NCBI GenBank assembly: GCA_016808115.1
Contig: JAEQBH010000991.1
Coordinates: forward strand, 434,001 to 498,000
Origin: Tetrastigma voinierianum
Lineage: Eukaryota > Streptophyta > Magnoliopsida > Vitales > Vitaceae
Length of the DNA: 64,000 nucleotides
Direction: 5' to 3'
Position 1 is the first letter of the stretch. Each line of letters begins with the position of its first letter. The notes under the pieces are model-generated. The model was given only the letters and a program-made list of their open reading frames with translations, was not told where the DNA came from and made no database searches. Shown here in pieces: positions 22,111 through 33,115 of the stretch. The translations under genes and the position numbers were made by a program.

Positions 22111-23622
22111 CCGGCATGCTATACACCAAAGCAACAACACTCAAATCTTGGAAAAAGTCTTAGCATATAGAGTGCCCACAATGACCATTGTCATTAAATT
22201 GAAATTTGAAAAATGCAAACAATCCCTGTCTGACATCCAAGTCCATCTCGACTACAATTTTGGCCTATAAAGGGTTTAGATAAAGTGATCTTCTAAAAAA
22301 ATGTTCACCTGTCTTAGGTTTCCCAAAGCTCACAGATCAAGTCATTTTGACCTTTAAATTAGGAGATATGGCTAAAACATTCCAGACTGCTCCTGAATAG
22401 TTTCCAGGCGTTTGTGTTCTCAATTGCACGAATTTTTGGGAACAATGGAAACATAATTTGACATACTTTCTTCATAAAAGTTACTCTCCTGGGTGTCTAG
22501 TTTCAATAGGATTTTGATTCACATCATTTGGATCGGTATGGCTTGATATGGTCAATTGGCATAGGCTATCATAGGGGCATAATCCAATATCTTCTTGTGA
22601 GCTCAGTTTTCAGGGTTTTAGACGGGTTTGAGCATAGATCTTCGAATTTATGACTCTTTTTCTTAGTTCATCTCAACTAGAATCATCTAATTGGAGTCGT
22701 ATTCAGAATTAGAGCCAAACTCAAAAAAGTATAAGAAATTTGCATATTTTCTTAACACATATCAGCACTAATATTTGAGTACATGCAAACTGCAGCAAGC
22801 AACACAAAATAATAAAGCATCATGAACTATATAAAAAGCAGCAAAAAAGAATTCACAAACAATGTATTGAAACATAATACAAAATTTTATACGAACACAC
22901 ACAATAAATAAAATGAAATTTGAAAACCACAAACGACCACAATATAGTAAAGTATTTTGAAATTTAATAAAATAATATATAATACAACAAAAATGTAAAT
23001 TTGAAGTGAAGCAACTAATACAAAAAATTGAATCTTGAGGTGAAAATACAGAAGCATTATATTACAGTCATGAAATTTGAAATCACAGAATAACCTTAAT
23101 ATAGCAAAATGCGAATTTGAGAGTCAAACAACTCCTTAGAGTAGAATTAAACCAAAATGGGACCAGAACCTACCTCTTGGAAGTAGATGAGCAGGTGGAA
23201 GCCTCTAAACCTAACAACTGATTTCCAATTTCCTTGCTGGATTCTTTGGCGAGTACCATGGATTGATACCACATGCCTCATAGTGTGATAAACACATCGC
23301 CAATTAGAAAAAACCGACCAACGGATTCTGAAGCAGATCATTGGGGAGATTTGGATTCTGGCACTCTCTGCACCTCCTCTCTCCTCTCTGCCAGGACAGC
23401 TGGAAGAATGTCAATGGGATCTGGCACATATTTAAGTTTAGCTCAGTTAGGCGTGTGCATGTGCACCATGCTGTTACCTAAATATCTATATAAGCATTTG
23501 TGCAAATTTAAAATTTAAATTACATTACCAAGAACTTTGCATATTTCAAAATGTAATTTTTGAGGTTTATGGAGGCATAAATAATGAAGATAAATGAAAA
23601 TCAGAATATATGTATTCAGAAG
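22111..23622. other. Unassigned, AT-rich
   Basis: No gene is recognised. The part 22140-22740 has LTR-like wording (GGAGATATGGCTAAAAC, GTCTAGTTTCAATAGG). The part 22800-23120 is A-rich. Small open frames near 23147-23518 have no recognisable domain. Confidence 0.35.
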
Positions 23623-26215
23623 TGTGATGTATGGCCGAAAAATAACACAGAGATTTTGTAATAATTTTTATTATATATTACAAGGTATGAATTGAGTCAA
23701 ACTTTGGTTTTTTAAGAGATGAAATTTGATGGGTTGATGGAATTGAGAAAGTAACAAATTGAAAGGTAGGCATATGATTGAATTTTATATGCTAGAATTA
23801 AGAAATGTGTTGAACCAGGAAATAAACCGAGTAGAAAAAGGGAGAAATGAAATTTATAAATAAAGACCCTAAGTCAGTATTATAAGGAATAGATATTTAA
23901 GTGAAAATTGTGATAAATGAGCCAGCCAAAGTATAATGAGAGACAAAAAATGGAGGGAGTGGATTTATTGTGTAGCGAGCAAGGCCTTATGAGAATTAAA
24001 GTGACTTAAGGCCAAAAAGGAAAATGAGAATTTAAGAGTAAGGTGGAAGGCCAAACATGGCCTTACTAAGGAGGAGTTTAAAGGCCAAAAAAGTGGTCTT
24101 AGGGGCTCATTTAAAAGAGCAATCCGTTTTTGTGAGAGATGGAGGAGAAAGAGAGAAAAGCTAGGGTTTGGAAGAGATCAAGCTTTGGTTGGTTTGGTTT
24201 CACATTTCTTCCCTCTAAGACTAAACACCATACAAGAAAGGGTGGAAGGATTCAAGGTAATAGATCAAGCCTAACCTCATCTTCTATGATTTGGATTTTG
24301 GGGAGAAAGTCACAGCAGGAAAATGGATTTTCATTGATTCTAAACCACTTTTGGAGTTGTTTGAAGTGGTTCATGGTGGATTTTTGATATGGGTTTGTAT
24401 TGAAGAGGAATTGGTAGATGAAAATGTGAAAAAAAATTGCAAAATCGAACATCCAGGCGGAAAATGGCGCTTGTGCAGTGCAGGTCGAAGTGTGCGGTAC
24501 ACCTTCAATGCAAATGGGCGTTAAGGCAGCCTGTACTAGAACACACCCCAGCGGTGAGAGCCTATACGGTACAAGTCAAGGAACATACCGTACAGGGATT
24601 CAATAATTTTGCATATTTAAATAATTAAATTTAAATGATAAATATACCGATGTCTAGGACCCTAAGGAAAATGATTAATGGAGGTTGAAATTAAGGTTGA
24701 AGCTGAGTGAAGAAATATCTGAGTACCATAGACGCCTGCAAATGAAACCAGAGTTTGTCTTGAGTGAGACTTGAGTGTCTTAACCCGAAGACTTTTAACA
24801 AAAATAAATTTAGCAATTACTAAAATTGTTAACAATTGTTTATCAGCTAAAGTGGTGTGAATGTTATTGACAGGGACGGGTGGTAGTCGCTAACTGGGCC
24901 AAGAGATCGAAAGAGAAGGAGCTAGGAATTAGAGCGGCCGATTTGTTCTACGACTCTATTCTTGGCTAAATATTTTAGTAGATGCAAGTAACTATGAAAT
25001 GAGTGCATGAATAGTATATGAATTAAGTACATAGATTGAGTATATCTTTGAAGATAATACGAAAGTGAATATAAGGAAGTGAATGTGATAGTGAAAACCG
25101 AATGAAAGTGAATGATGATAAGGACAGGATTCATCAAACGGAATCCGTCGGAATTGTGAACTGAATGATATACACAATGAATGGCTGTGCAAGGATGCAC
25201 CGATGGCATCGATCACGAAGGCACCAGAAATTTTCAATGTCCCGCCAGCGGGATGCATGATCGGCATCGATCATGATGGGCGTGGCATTGAAGAAATGTC
25301 CACTTAATGAAGTTCACCAATTGGATCACGTCATGATGAGCGATATGGCATTTAGTGATCTGTAGCATATGCGGTACCAGCATCAGCATGATGGAGACGA
25401 ATAAGTGATACCACGTATTAGGATGTAATGGGCAAAATAAAGTAAATGATGGAGATCAGATTGTTAAATGTATAAACACGACTACCAGAATGATAATAAG
25501 TGGGATTCATCAAATGGAATCAGAGGTATGAATTGAGATAGTCAAGGTGAGAATAATAAGCATAGACGAGGTGTAAAATGGGATTTTTATGAATATGGCA
25601 AATCTCATGAATTGGTGTAGAGAATGGTGTTGCATTGAAAATGCATGATATGAAATTATAGTAAATGAGTTTGTATGAGTAGAGAAGCATGCGAGGAAAT
25701 GATGAGATAAGCATGAGTATGTTGATATAGTGAGTATGGTTTAATGAAATGAAATGCATGAAAGTTAAGTGAATAATGAAATCATGTATAGAACAAATAG
25801 AAAAATACTTAGCGTGTAGTTTATCTATGTGCAAGTATCGAGTAAGCAAAGAAAGAAGGCCAAAATCAGCATAAAATATGAGAGTCATAGAAGGAAGTAC
25901 GGCATATAAGTGTATACTCTGTAATTTTGCATATCATCTTTTGAACAAGTGGTGTTTTATAAACAAAAGGGTTAAACCCTGAAACTTGATTTTTGTGTTT
26001 ATCATTTTGAAAGGGCATAGAATGCCTTTCCTTGTAAATGTATTTTGTTAATGTTTATGGGCCTACTGAATTGCTTTGGAGTATAAATGTGTGCTAGCTA
26101 AAACACTCACGGCAAGCAGAGTAATAAATATTTGATAAGATAAATAAATAAAATATCCTTTCAAACTCCAGGCAAATCATCAAATAGAGATCGAAGCAAG
26201 GGTCAAGGTGTGACA
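23623..26215 (+). mobile_element. Solo LTR H, Tekay-type
   Basis: The plus-strand sequence matches the LTR of element C in order and content: a start with TAATTTTTATTATATATTAC and GGTATGAATTGAG, then GGCCAAACATGGCCTTA, GTTTGTCTTGAGTGAGAC-like text, the hairpin array (25118-25525) and an end GGTCAAGGTGTGACA at 26215. No PBS follows and no interior sequence adjoins, so it is a solo LTR left by recombination. A clean target duplication was not found. Confidence 0.7.
25118..25525. repeat. Hairpin repeat array in solo LTR H
   Basis: This is the reverse-oriented counterpart of the arrays in element C. GATTCATCAAACGGAATCCG at about 25128-25147 and GGATTCATCAAATGGAATC near 25503 flank units containing CGGGATGCATGATCGGCATC and related text. 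The same stem words (GGATG/CATCC) are kept. Confidence 0.7.
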
Positions 26216-26559
26216 ACTTTGAAAAAAGAAAATTTAATAACATAGAGAAAAATAAGGAAACAAAATTGAGTGTCACAGGGGTTTAGGTTGGACCTTCATC
26301 AATGAAGGCAGCCAGGAAGCTTAGGAATGGTGCACATCTGGGTAACTAGTTTAGGAGGCTGATCCAGTAGTAAAGGTCATTTCGGTATCAGAAGTCTAGA
26401 AAAATTTTTGGTTTGCAACCTATACTATTCCAACAATTTATCGTTTTGTCATTTTTCGGAAAAATTCAATTTTTCCCGGGTTTTACAATATTTTCTCCAT
26501 GAAACAGCATTGGCATTGGCTTGGCTAGCCACCCTCTCTATCCACTAATATCATTCAGC
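26216..26559. other. Unassigned sequence
   Basis: No protein is recognised until the copia remnant begins. It is probably decayed copia pol, judging by what follows. Confidence 0.35.
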
Positions 26560-26770
26560 CACACGCACATAACCGTGTTCCGTATCAGTCAAACACATTG
26601 AAATTGACTACCATTTTATTCACGAAAAAGTCACTACTAGTGTGTTTCAACTTTGTCACCTTTCTACTTCTAGAAAAATTGCTGACAATTTCACGAAGGC
26701 TTTACCATTCCACTTGTTTAATGAATTTCGGCACAAGCTTGTCATTTATTCTATCTCACTACTATGTTTG
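26560..26770 (+). pseudogene. Ty1-copia RNase H C-terminus
   Basis: From about 26610 the frame reads IEIDYHFIHEKVTTS, then CHLSTSRKIADNFTKALPF and FRHKL. These are standard C-terminal stretches of plant copia RNase H, ending just before the polypurine tract. A one-base shift near 26605 separates it from the upstream part. Most of pol is missing. Confidence 0.88.
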
Positions 26771-27085
26771 AGGGGGTGAAAAAGGTAAAAAAAAAAAACA
26801 TATGGAATATCAAAATCAAACGAGTAGAGAATCAAGCTAATGACCATTGTCTACTCTCCAAAAATATCCACTTTCAGTTTCAGTCTGGCATAATCATGGA
26901 TATGATTTTTGACTCAAAAAAAATATCCCTTCTTCCCTGATTTTAGTTTTTCTCTTGTTAGCTTCTTCTATTTTTTAATGTATATTTGTTATCTCTTGAT
27001 GTATAAAATATATACTGAATATTTGTAAAGAATTCAAAGAATAATATTTTTTATTCATGATTTAGATCATTATTTTCATCACTCA
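26771..27085 (+). mobile_element. Copia polypurine tract and 3' LTR
   Basis: The purine run AGGGGG (26771-26776) is followed by TGAAAAAGG, the likely LTR start. The LTR is short (about 310 bp), AT-rich, contains promoter-like TATAAAATATAT and a T-rich tail, and seems to end near ACTCA at 27085. The 5' part of the element is not in the window. Confidence 0.55.
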
Positions 27086-27895
27086 CCAGTCAAAAAATCA
27101 TACACTTGGTTTGAAGTGTTTTTCTCTCTGAATCACCTTTGGTTTGTGCCTTGGATCCACCTTCACCTTAAGGAAGGAGTTTACTCCTCCATGAGATGTG
27201 TTGTAGTATCCATGAATGAAGATAAATCAGTGCAGAACATACAAAAAATAAACTTAATTGAAAATTCATGCTGAAAGATTTTCAGCCCTAAAACAATCTA
27301 AAAGTTCAAAGTAAAATTCAAGATACCATTTTGATCTTTTCTCTCCTTATTTATACATGTTTTGGACTTGGAGTGCAAGTTACAATGTTTCCTAATTTGA
27401 TTACAATACGTTTAGGGGTCAACCATTAGAAAGAAATGCAAATTGAATCGAATTTGAAACTTTCTATTTTTAATTCACTCATTCTTGTGAGTGCAAAAAA
27501 AATATCGTACTCACTTGTGTTAGTGTGAGAAGTCGCACTCACCCAAGTGAGTGGGAGAAATCATTGGGTTGAGTGCTTTTTTTGCTCCTACTACACTTCT
27601 TCGTGTTTTTCTGGTTTCCAAGACTTCAAACAAGTTCCAAACTCGTTCCTCCATGTTTCCAAGACCTGAATCTTGAGTGATTCATCCTCGGGAATTCTAA
27701 ATCATCACTCCTTCCCCAAAGTGTTGGTTTTAATCTCAAAAACCTACAAAATGCATAAACTAGATGGAAACATTAGTAACTTTGCTTTTAGGATCAACAA
27801 TTTGAATAATTGGTTCATAAGGGGTAATTACCACTCAAAATGGAAGAAAGATATACAAATTAAGCCCTTAAAATGCAACTTTTGAGTTGTCATCA
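27086..27895 (-). mobile_element. LTR fragment G
   Basis: The right end GTTGTCATCA at 27895 reads TGATGACAAC on the minus strand, like the TGATGAG terminus of the Athila-type LTRs. It abuts copia RNase H sequence sharply. A TATA box (minus strand CATGTATAAATAAGG, around 27341-27360) supports minus-strand orientation. Repeated GTGAGTG/CACTCAC words lie upstream of it at 27474-27580. The left end is not defined. Confidence 0.5.
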
Positions 27896-28208
27896 TTAGT
27901 CCCCTTCTTCAACGTCATAGTTCTTTATCTCTTCATGCTTACTCTGACACCAACTGGGCCACTAATGCACTTGATTATACTTCGACTAGTGCATATGTTG
28001 TTTTTCTTAGTCTAAATCTAGTTTCTTGGAGTTCTAAAAAGCAACGCACCATTGCATGCTCTTCCATTGAAGTGGTGTTATTTCCAGGTTTTTTTTTTTT
28101 TCCAGCCTTGGCACGAGACTATATTGGGTGATCATCTTTTATATGAGCTTGGTGTTCAATCTTCATCTACTCTAACGAGTTACTGTGATAATATTGGTGG
28201 TACTTATT
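27896..28208 (+). pseudogene. Ty1-copia RNase H of element F, first part
   Basis: The frame reads LLQRHSSLSLHAYSDTNWA, TSTSAYVVFLSLNLVSWSS and KKQRTIACSS, and then, after a poly-T slip near 28090, LLYELGVQSSSTLTSYCDN. These are the diagnostic RNase H stretches with the first catalytic aspartate. It stops exactly where the LTR of element B begins. The remainder of the same gene resumes at 61238 on the other side of B, so B is an insertion in this gene. Confidence 0.92.
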
Positions 28209-30300
28209 TGCAAGTGCACATGTCATACAAGTAATAAAGTGGATTTTAGATCGAATATCGATTCCCATAGAGGTTGATGAAAATCTAAAGATCATTACCA
28301 CTTATACTCAAAACCATTACTCTAATTTGAACCCTTTGTTTTCTATAGTTTGTAAATTAACTAACAAAACTGTAATGAAAATACTTTTTATTAATTTTTC
28401 TTTAATTAAAAAGAAACTAAACTAGATAAAATCAGATATATCAATGAGTAGAAATAACATTAGGATTGAAATCAATGTTATGATTATCAGTTTGCAACAG
28501 GTTAAAAAAAACAAGTATTATGAAAGACATAAATTCTGTATTTGTCCAAGAGCATAAAAGTGTAGCCTTGGAACACCTCTTGACACTACACATTTCACTA
28601 TATAGCATACCATATTCCTAAACCAGGTCAATGGGTCTAAATAGTTACTTTTAGGATTTAATCCTCTTTAATATTTGACTGTTTTTCCTAAACCAGAAGG
28701 TCATACCCATCTCTTAGGACTGAAGACTACTTGCCCTCATGGACAGGGTAACACAAGCCTTCTCCAATACAATTGGTACCTCAACCTAGAATTCATTAGA
28801 ATCCTCTCTCTCCTTGATTAGAATCTGTGCTAGCAAGGGATCAAGATTATTCTACCAAATTGAGATGAAACCTTTAAGGATTAAAGCGATAAAATCAACA
28901 AATGGTCCTTTATTCACCGGAGACAAATCACATTGTCACCAAAGAGACAAGTTAAATTAGAACTTCACCTATGATGCACTAGAGTGACACTTAGAGTTCA
29001 TTAGGTCCAGGATATCAGTGCAATTTACCCCTAAGTCGCTACTTCTTGCTCTCAAGCAGTCCATCTTTGTGTCACTCAGAGGGATCCTAGAAATCAGAGC
29101 ACAGGTATAGCTCTTTCTGGGTATAGAGCATTGATATATAGAAAAACTCATTACAAGAGTAGTATCGATTAGATCAATCTAGTACTCAAGTCCATAACAT
29201 TGATTTAAAATACTGCAAAATAACAATCAAAACACTAAATCTTTCCCAGAGAGCTCATCCTTCCATATTGAATACATACTACAACTAGTTGATCAAATTC
29301 ATTCATGTAGCATAATCAAAGTGAATAAAATAGATTCTAGAAATTTGATTCACTCAAGTTCGAGACATAAATGAGCTTGATTAACAATCGAATCGACTGA
29401 GAATTTTGGCTCAAATGTATATTCAATTCTGAAAGAAAACAAAATATACAAAAGTCTTGACTCTTCCCCAGCTTTAAGGCTTTGCTAAAGCTTCGATCAG
29501 TCTTTCTCACGCTACTCTTTCTATTTATAGGGCTCATAATCTTGGGCCTAATTCTAAAAATTTGAAATTGTAGTTTCAATGCGGAGCCCGGTTGATGTCT
29601 TCCGCAACAAAGTTGGTCTATGTCCGACATTCTGGCTTACTTGTGTTTCTTGAGTTTCTTGTGGGCTTATCGAGAATTTTCTTGTCTTAGTTTCTACCCT
29701 CCAATTTTGTTGCAACATATCTGCAACTTCTATGTCTTAATCATTTGTCATGGCTTTATCACAGCCTTCGTGAGTGACATTTCTCTTGAGTGATTTTCGT
29801 GACATAATTATTTATTATCGCGATAAATTTCTTGCCTGGCTCCCTTTTTATGTCGCGACAAAGAATTTGTATGTCGAGCTAAACTTTAGCTGACACCATT
29901 TGATAATTATTGCGACAAAGTTTTGAAATGTTGCGACAAACTCTTAGTGAACTCTAATCTGCTTATGTCGCAACAATCTTTGCTATATCGCAACATTCCT
30001 CCTTCAATCTCCCTTCATTTTGTAGTGACAAGGAATTTTTATGTCGCGCCAAGGAATTTTTATGTCGCAATAAACTCTTTTCAATTCTACTCTTAATTGT
30101 GTCGCGACAAAGAATCTATATGCCGCGACATAAGTCAAGTGTTTTTTTATGATTTATGCTTATCTTCTGTCGCGACATCTTTTCATTGTTGCAACATACC
30201 ATTTCACTTGTATTGTGTTGCGAAATAAGTTTGGAATGTTGCAATAAATGCTGAATTGTCTTCAAGGGGCTATTTCCTTTTAAGGCCATTTTGTTGACTT
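28209..30300 (-). repeat. 3' LTR of element B, truncated
   Basis: It aligns with the 5' LTR at 58651 to about 60930. It begins TGCAAGTGCACATG directly after copia sequence and therefore lacks the ~190 bp of U5 present at 58460-58650. Its U3 end also diverges past about 30300. The TATA box is at 29521-29530 (CTATTTATAG). Compared with the 5' LTR it lacks ~200 bp of the palindrome array. Confidence 0.8.
29600..30245. repeat. TGTCGCGACA array in 3' LTR of B
   Basis: About twenty full or decayed copies occur, several in pairs 21 bp apart. Many have lost one or both CG steps (TGTTGCGACA, TTGCAACA, TCGCAACA). Confidence 0.85.
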
Positions 30301-31509
30301 TATCAACCGTCGGTTCGAAACAGACAGTTGTAATATTACTTTTGAACAAGTTTCAAATCTAGAATGAAAGATTTCAATTAAGTTCACTAACAATAGAATA
30401 ATTCATATAATGTAGCTCAATTCAGTACCTAGTTAGTAAGTGTGTGATGGTCTTCCCTTGTCGGTTGGAAGGTAGTTATCTTAGAGATACTATTCAGATA
30501 ATAAACTTCTCCCTGATATTTGTAAGGTCCCATAGGGTTGTTGGTCATATTAATCTCCACTAATGTATGTAGATACAACCTTTAAGATCAAATAGGTCTT
30601 TTGGGCTTGTAATGCGTGGCTTGGGTGCTTGGGTAAATAAATGGATAATTAAGGTTCAAGTTCACCCAGATTGCATCTAACTCAACATATTTGCCTTCAC
30701 TCTTCATCCTTCAATTCTCTATTGATATCAACTTTCAAGCACCCCCAAACTTGGTTTGGTGCATCATTTTGCATACTCTCCAATGGTGTTTCTTTTTACC
30801 ACTTTCAGAATTCAAATTCAATTCCTCATACTAGAAGCTTTTTACTTTTCATTTCATGTCAAGGTTTATGGAATGGTGCAACGTTTTTCCCTTTTAAGCT
30901 TTCTACCACCCTTAGAGAACTTTGGGTTAGCAACTCTCATACCAATTGACATTAGGGTACTAGGGGTTGAAACACCCCTAAGAACTTAATTGCTCAAAGG
31001 AGGAAGGCTACAAGACAAAACTCATTCCACCTTGATACTTGGTATTTTCACAACTTCTTTTGTGCCTCTCTTTTCTTCTTTCTTAATCTCAATTGATTTT
31101 CCTTCTACATCCTTAATTCTCATACTTCTTTACATTTCAAAATTGTACTCCCCCAAACTTGTCCTCTTGATCACTTTTTCTGCACTTATCTTGCAATTTG
31201 GGCAAACTAAAGGTTCTTTACTATAGGATTAGATTTAAGAAAGGATTGAGGCTTTTCATTTGCTTGTTGATGATGAAATTGGAATTTAGCTCAAATAAGG
31301 AACTAGGGTATATGCATATGCATATGACAAGGGTAGGCTTTAAAAGGTTCAAACTTCCAAGGATGGTCTATATCATTTCCTGTTAGTTATGTTGCCTAGG
31401 ATTTCTCCTTGAATAATAATCGTAGCCAGATTCCCCCTTCGTGTGAAGGGAATCTTGGTATCTTGAGACTCTTTACCTTTTGATTGAGTGGGCGATCTTA
31501 TAACTGAAT
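30301..31509 (-). other. 3' non-coding region of element B
   Basis: No gene. Stretches at 30520-31380 align loosely with 44270-45060 of element A, for example AGGTCTTTTGGGCTT against GAGGTCTTTAGGCTT, and AAGCTTTCTACC...AGAACTTTG against AAGCTTTCTGTA...AGAACTTTA. The region is therefore part of the element rather than a host insertion. Confidence 0.6.
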
Positions 31510-33115
31510 GAAAATATCATATACAAAGATACAAAATTAAAACTACCACCGTAGTGGTGTTTACATTGTCAATACATACAGTCCTAAGTTCCATTTACAT
31601 ATACATATACAAAAAATACACATTTGTTTACATAAATCAAGCGCGAAACCATAGTTATGTACTCTGCTAGTGTCTTTGGCGACGGTATCGCGGAAGATCG
31701 CGACGTCTCTTAATACCTACGGTTAAAACGTGCTAAGCTTTGCGGCTTAGTGGGGAACATATATCTTATACGTACACATGCATTGATACTCTTGTACAAT
31801 ATGCATATAACAATAGTAGATATACAGTAGCAGATATCATAATTTTTCACGAATTCATATAACAAACTAATACACATACTTGTACTTATAGCAAACCAGA
31901 CGTGGATCTCAGTAGATTCTGAGTTTATCTTATACTTTTAGCGGACTTATGCTTGTGCGGAAGTGCTCGTGGGTACTATAGAACTTATATCTTGTTCGGA
32001 TCTCAGTAGAGTTATGAGCTATACTTGTCACGAGTTCCTGTAGGTACTCGTTATCTTATACATATAGGTGCCGAAGGTACAATCAAGCATAACGTGTACA
32101 TTCTTTCTTTTTGTCGTTATTAGGTTCTTATCCACATATAAGCGTTTGACTACCTAGACCGGTAATAAGAAATGGGTAGGATACGACCGCGATAAGTACT
32201 GGTCTTGTCTGATCTTGAAGTCGCGTATACCTGCGAAGTCGCGAAACAGTCGAACGATCTTTGCCCATGTGAAGTCATTATAGTACTAGCAAAATTATTC
32301 GACACTTATCGGGCGTGCTGCCGTATAGCGAGTGTCGTAGCGTTAGCGATTATTGACGCGGTCGGGCGTGCGCGCCATGAGTATCATGCCTAAGCAAAAA
32401 GTACAACACTAAATGAAATATACTGCACATGAAGTGGTAATCATTCAATATTTGGTCTTAAGTATTCTACAATTATATAATTTAAGACTTACTATGTATC
32501 CATAAGGGCATTAAGTTTGCCTGATATTGAACTCAAAAGCACAGACGGAATGAGAAGCTCCGACTGAAGTACAGCAGAATACGAGTATAATTTTTCCTTT
32601 TCCCTACAAACATGAATGGACCCTTTCATACTTATAGGGTCCTCATTTGTCTAATAGACGAGTCCTTGGAGCAACGGAAACGAAACAAAACCAAAACACA
32701 ACAATTTTCCATGATGTGAATGAGTCAATGCCGCAGCGATTATGTGCATGAGCAAAGAAACTTAACCTTACTCTACAATTGAGCCTTAATAGCAAAATGA
32801 GCGCAAATATTAACGTAAGATATATAAGTACTTGTGGGGATTGAATTGATTTATACTGGTTTTTGAGCAATTTTGATTGGAAAGCAAAATGAATCAGAAA
32901 CAAGAGGCAGAATGATATGAAATAAATGCAAGACCACAACAACAGAGTGGGTTTCACCAGTGACTGAAACGAACATAGGGTTGGTGGGGTTTCCAGGCCA
33001 GAGCTCAAATACTTGAGTTGAGGTTGGCTTCCTAGCACCCAAACATGTCTCCAGGCATATAAAGCAAGAATCCATGTAATCTATGCTCATCTTGCACACA
33101 GAATGGGTGTTACCA
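31510..33115 (-). mobile_element. CpG-rich LTR-like insert within B
   Basis: The similarity between B and A stops near 31500 and sequence of a different character begins. Around 31660-32390 it is rich in CG dinucleotides (for example GGCGACGGTATCGCGGAAG). A minus-strand core promoter GACCCTATAAGTATGAAAGG lies at about 32623-32642, and GGGTGTTACCA near 33105-33115 would read TGGTAACACCC, an LTR start. It is probably a solo LTR of a chromovirus; limits and target duplication are unproven. A 62-codon frame at 32205 inside it is not a gene. Confidence 0.4.

Noticed and set aside
32205..32393. CG-rich 62-codon frame as a small gene
   Set aside because: It lies in a block that looks like an LTR insert. 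The codons show no family resemblance, and the length is within chance for CG-rich sequence.
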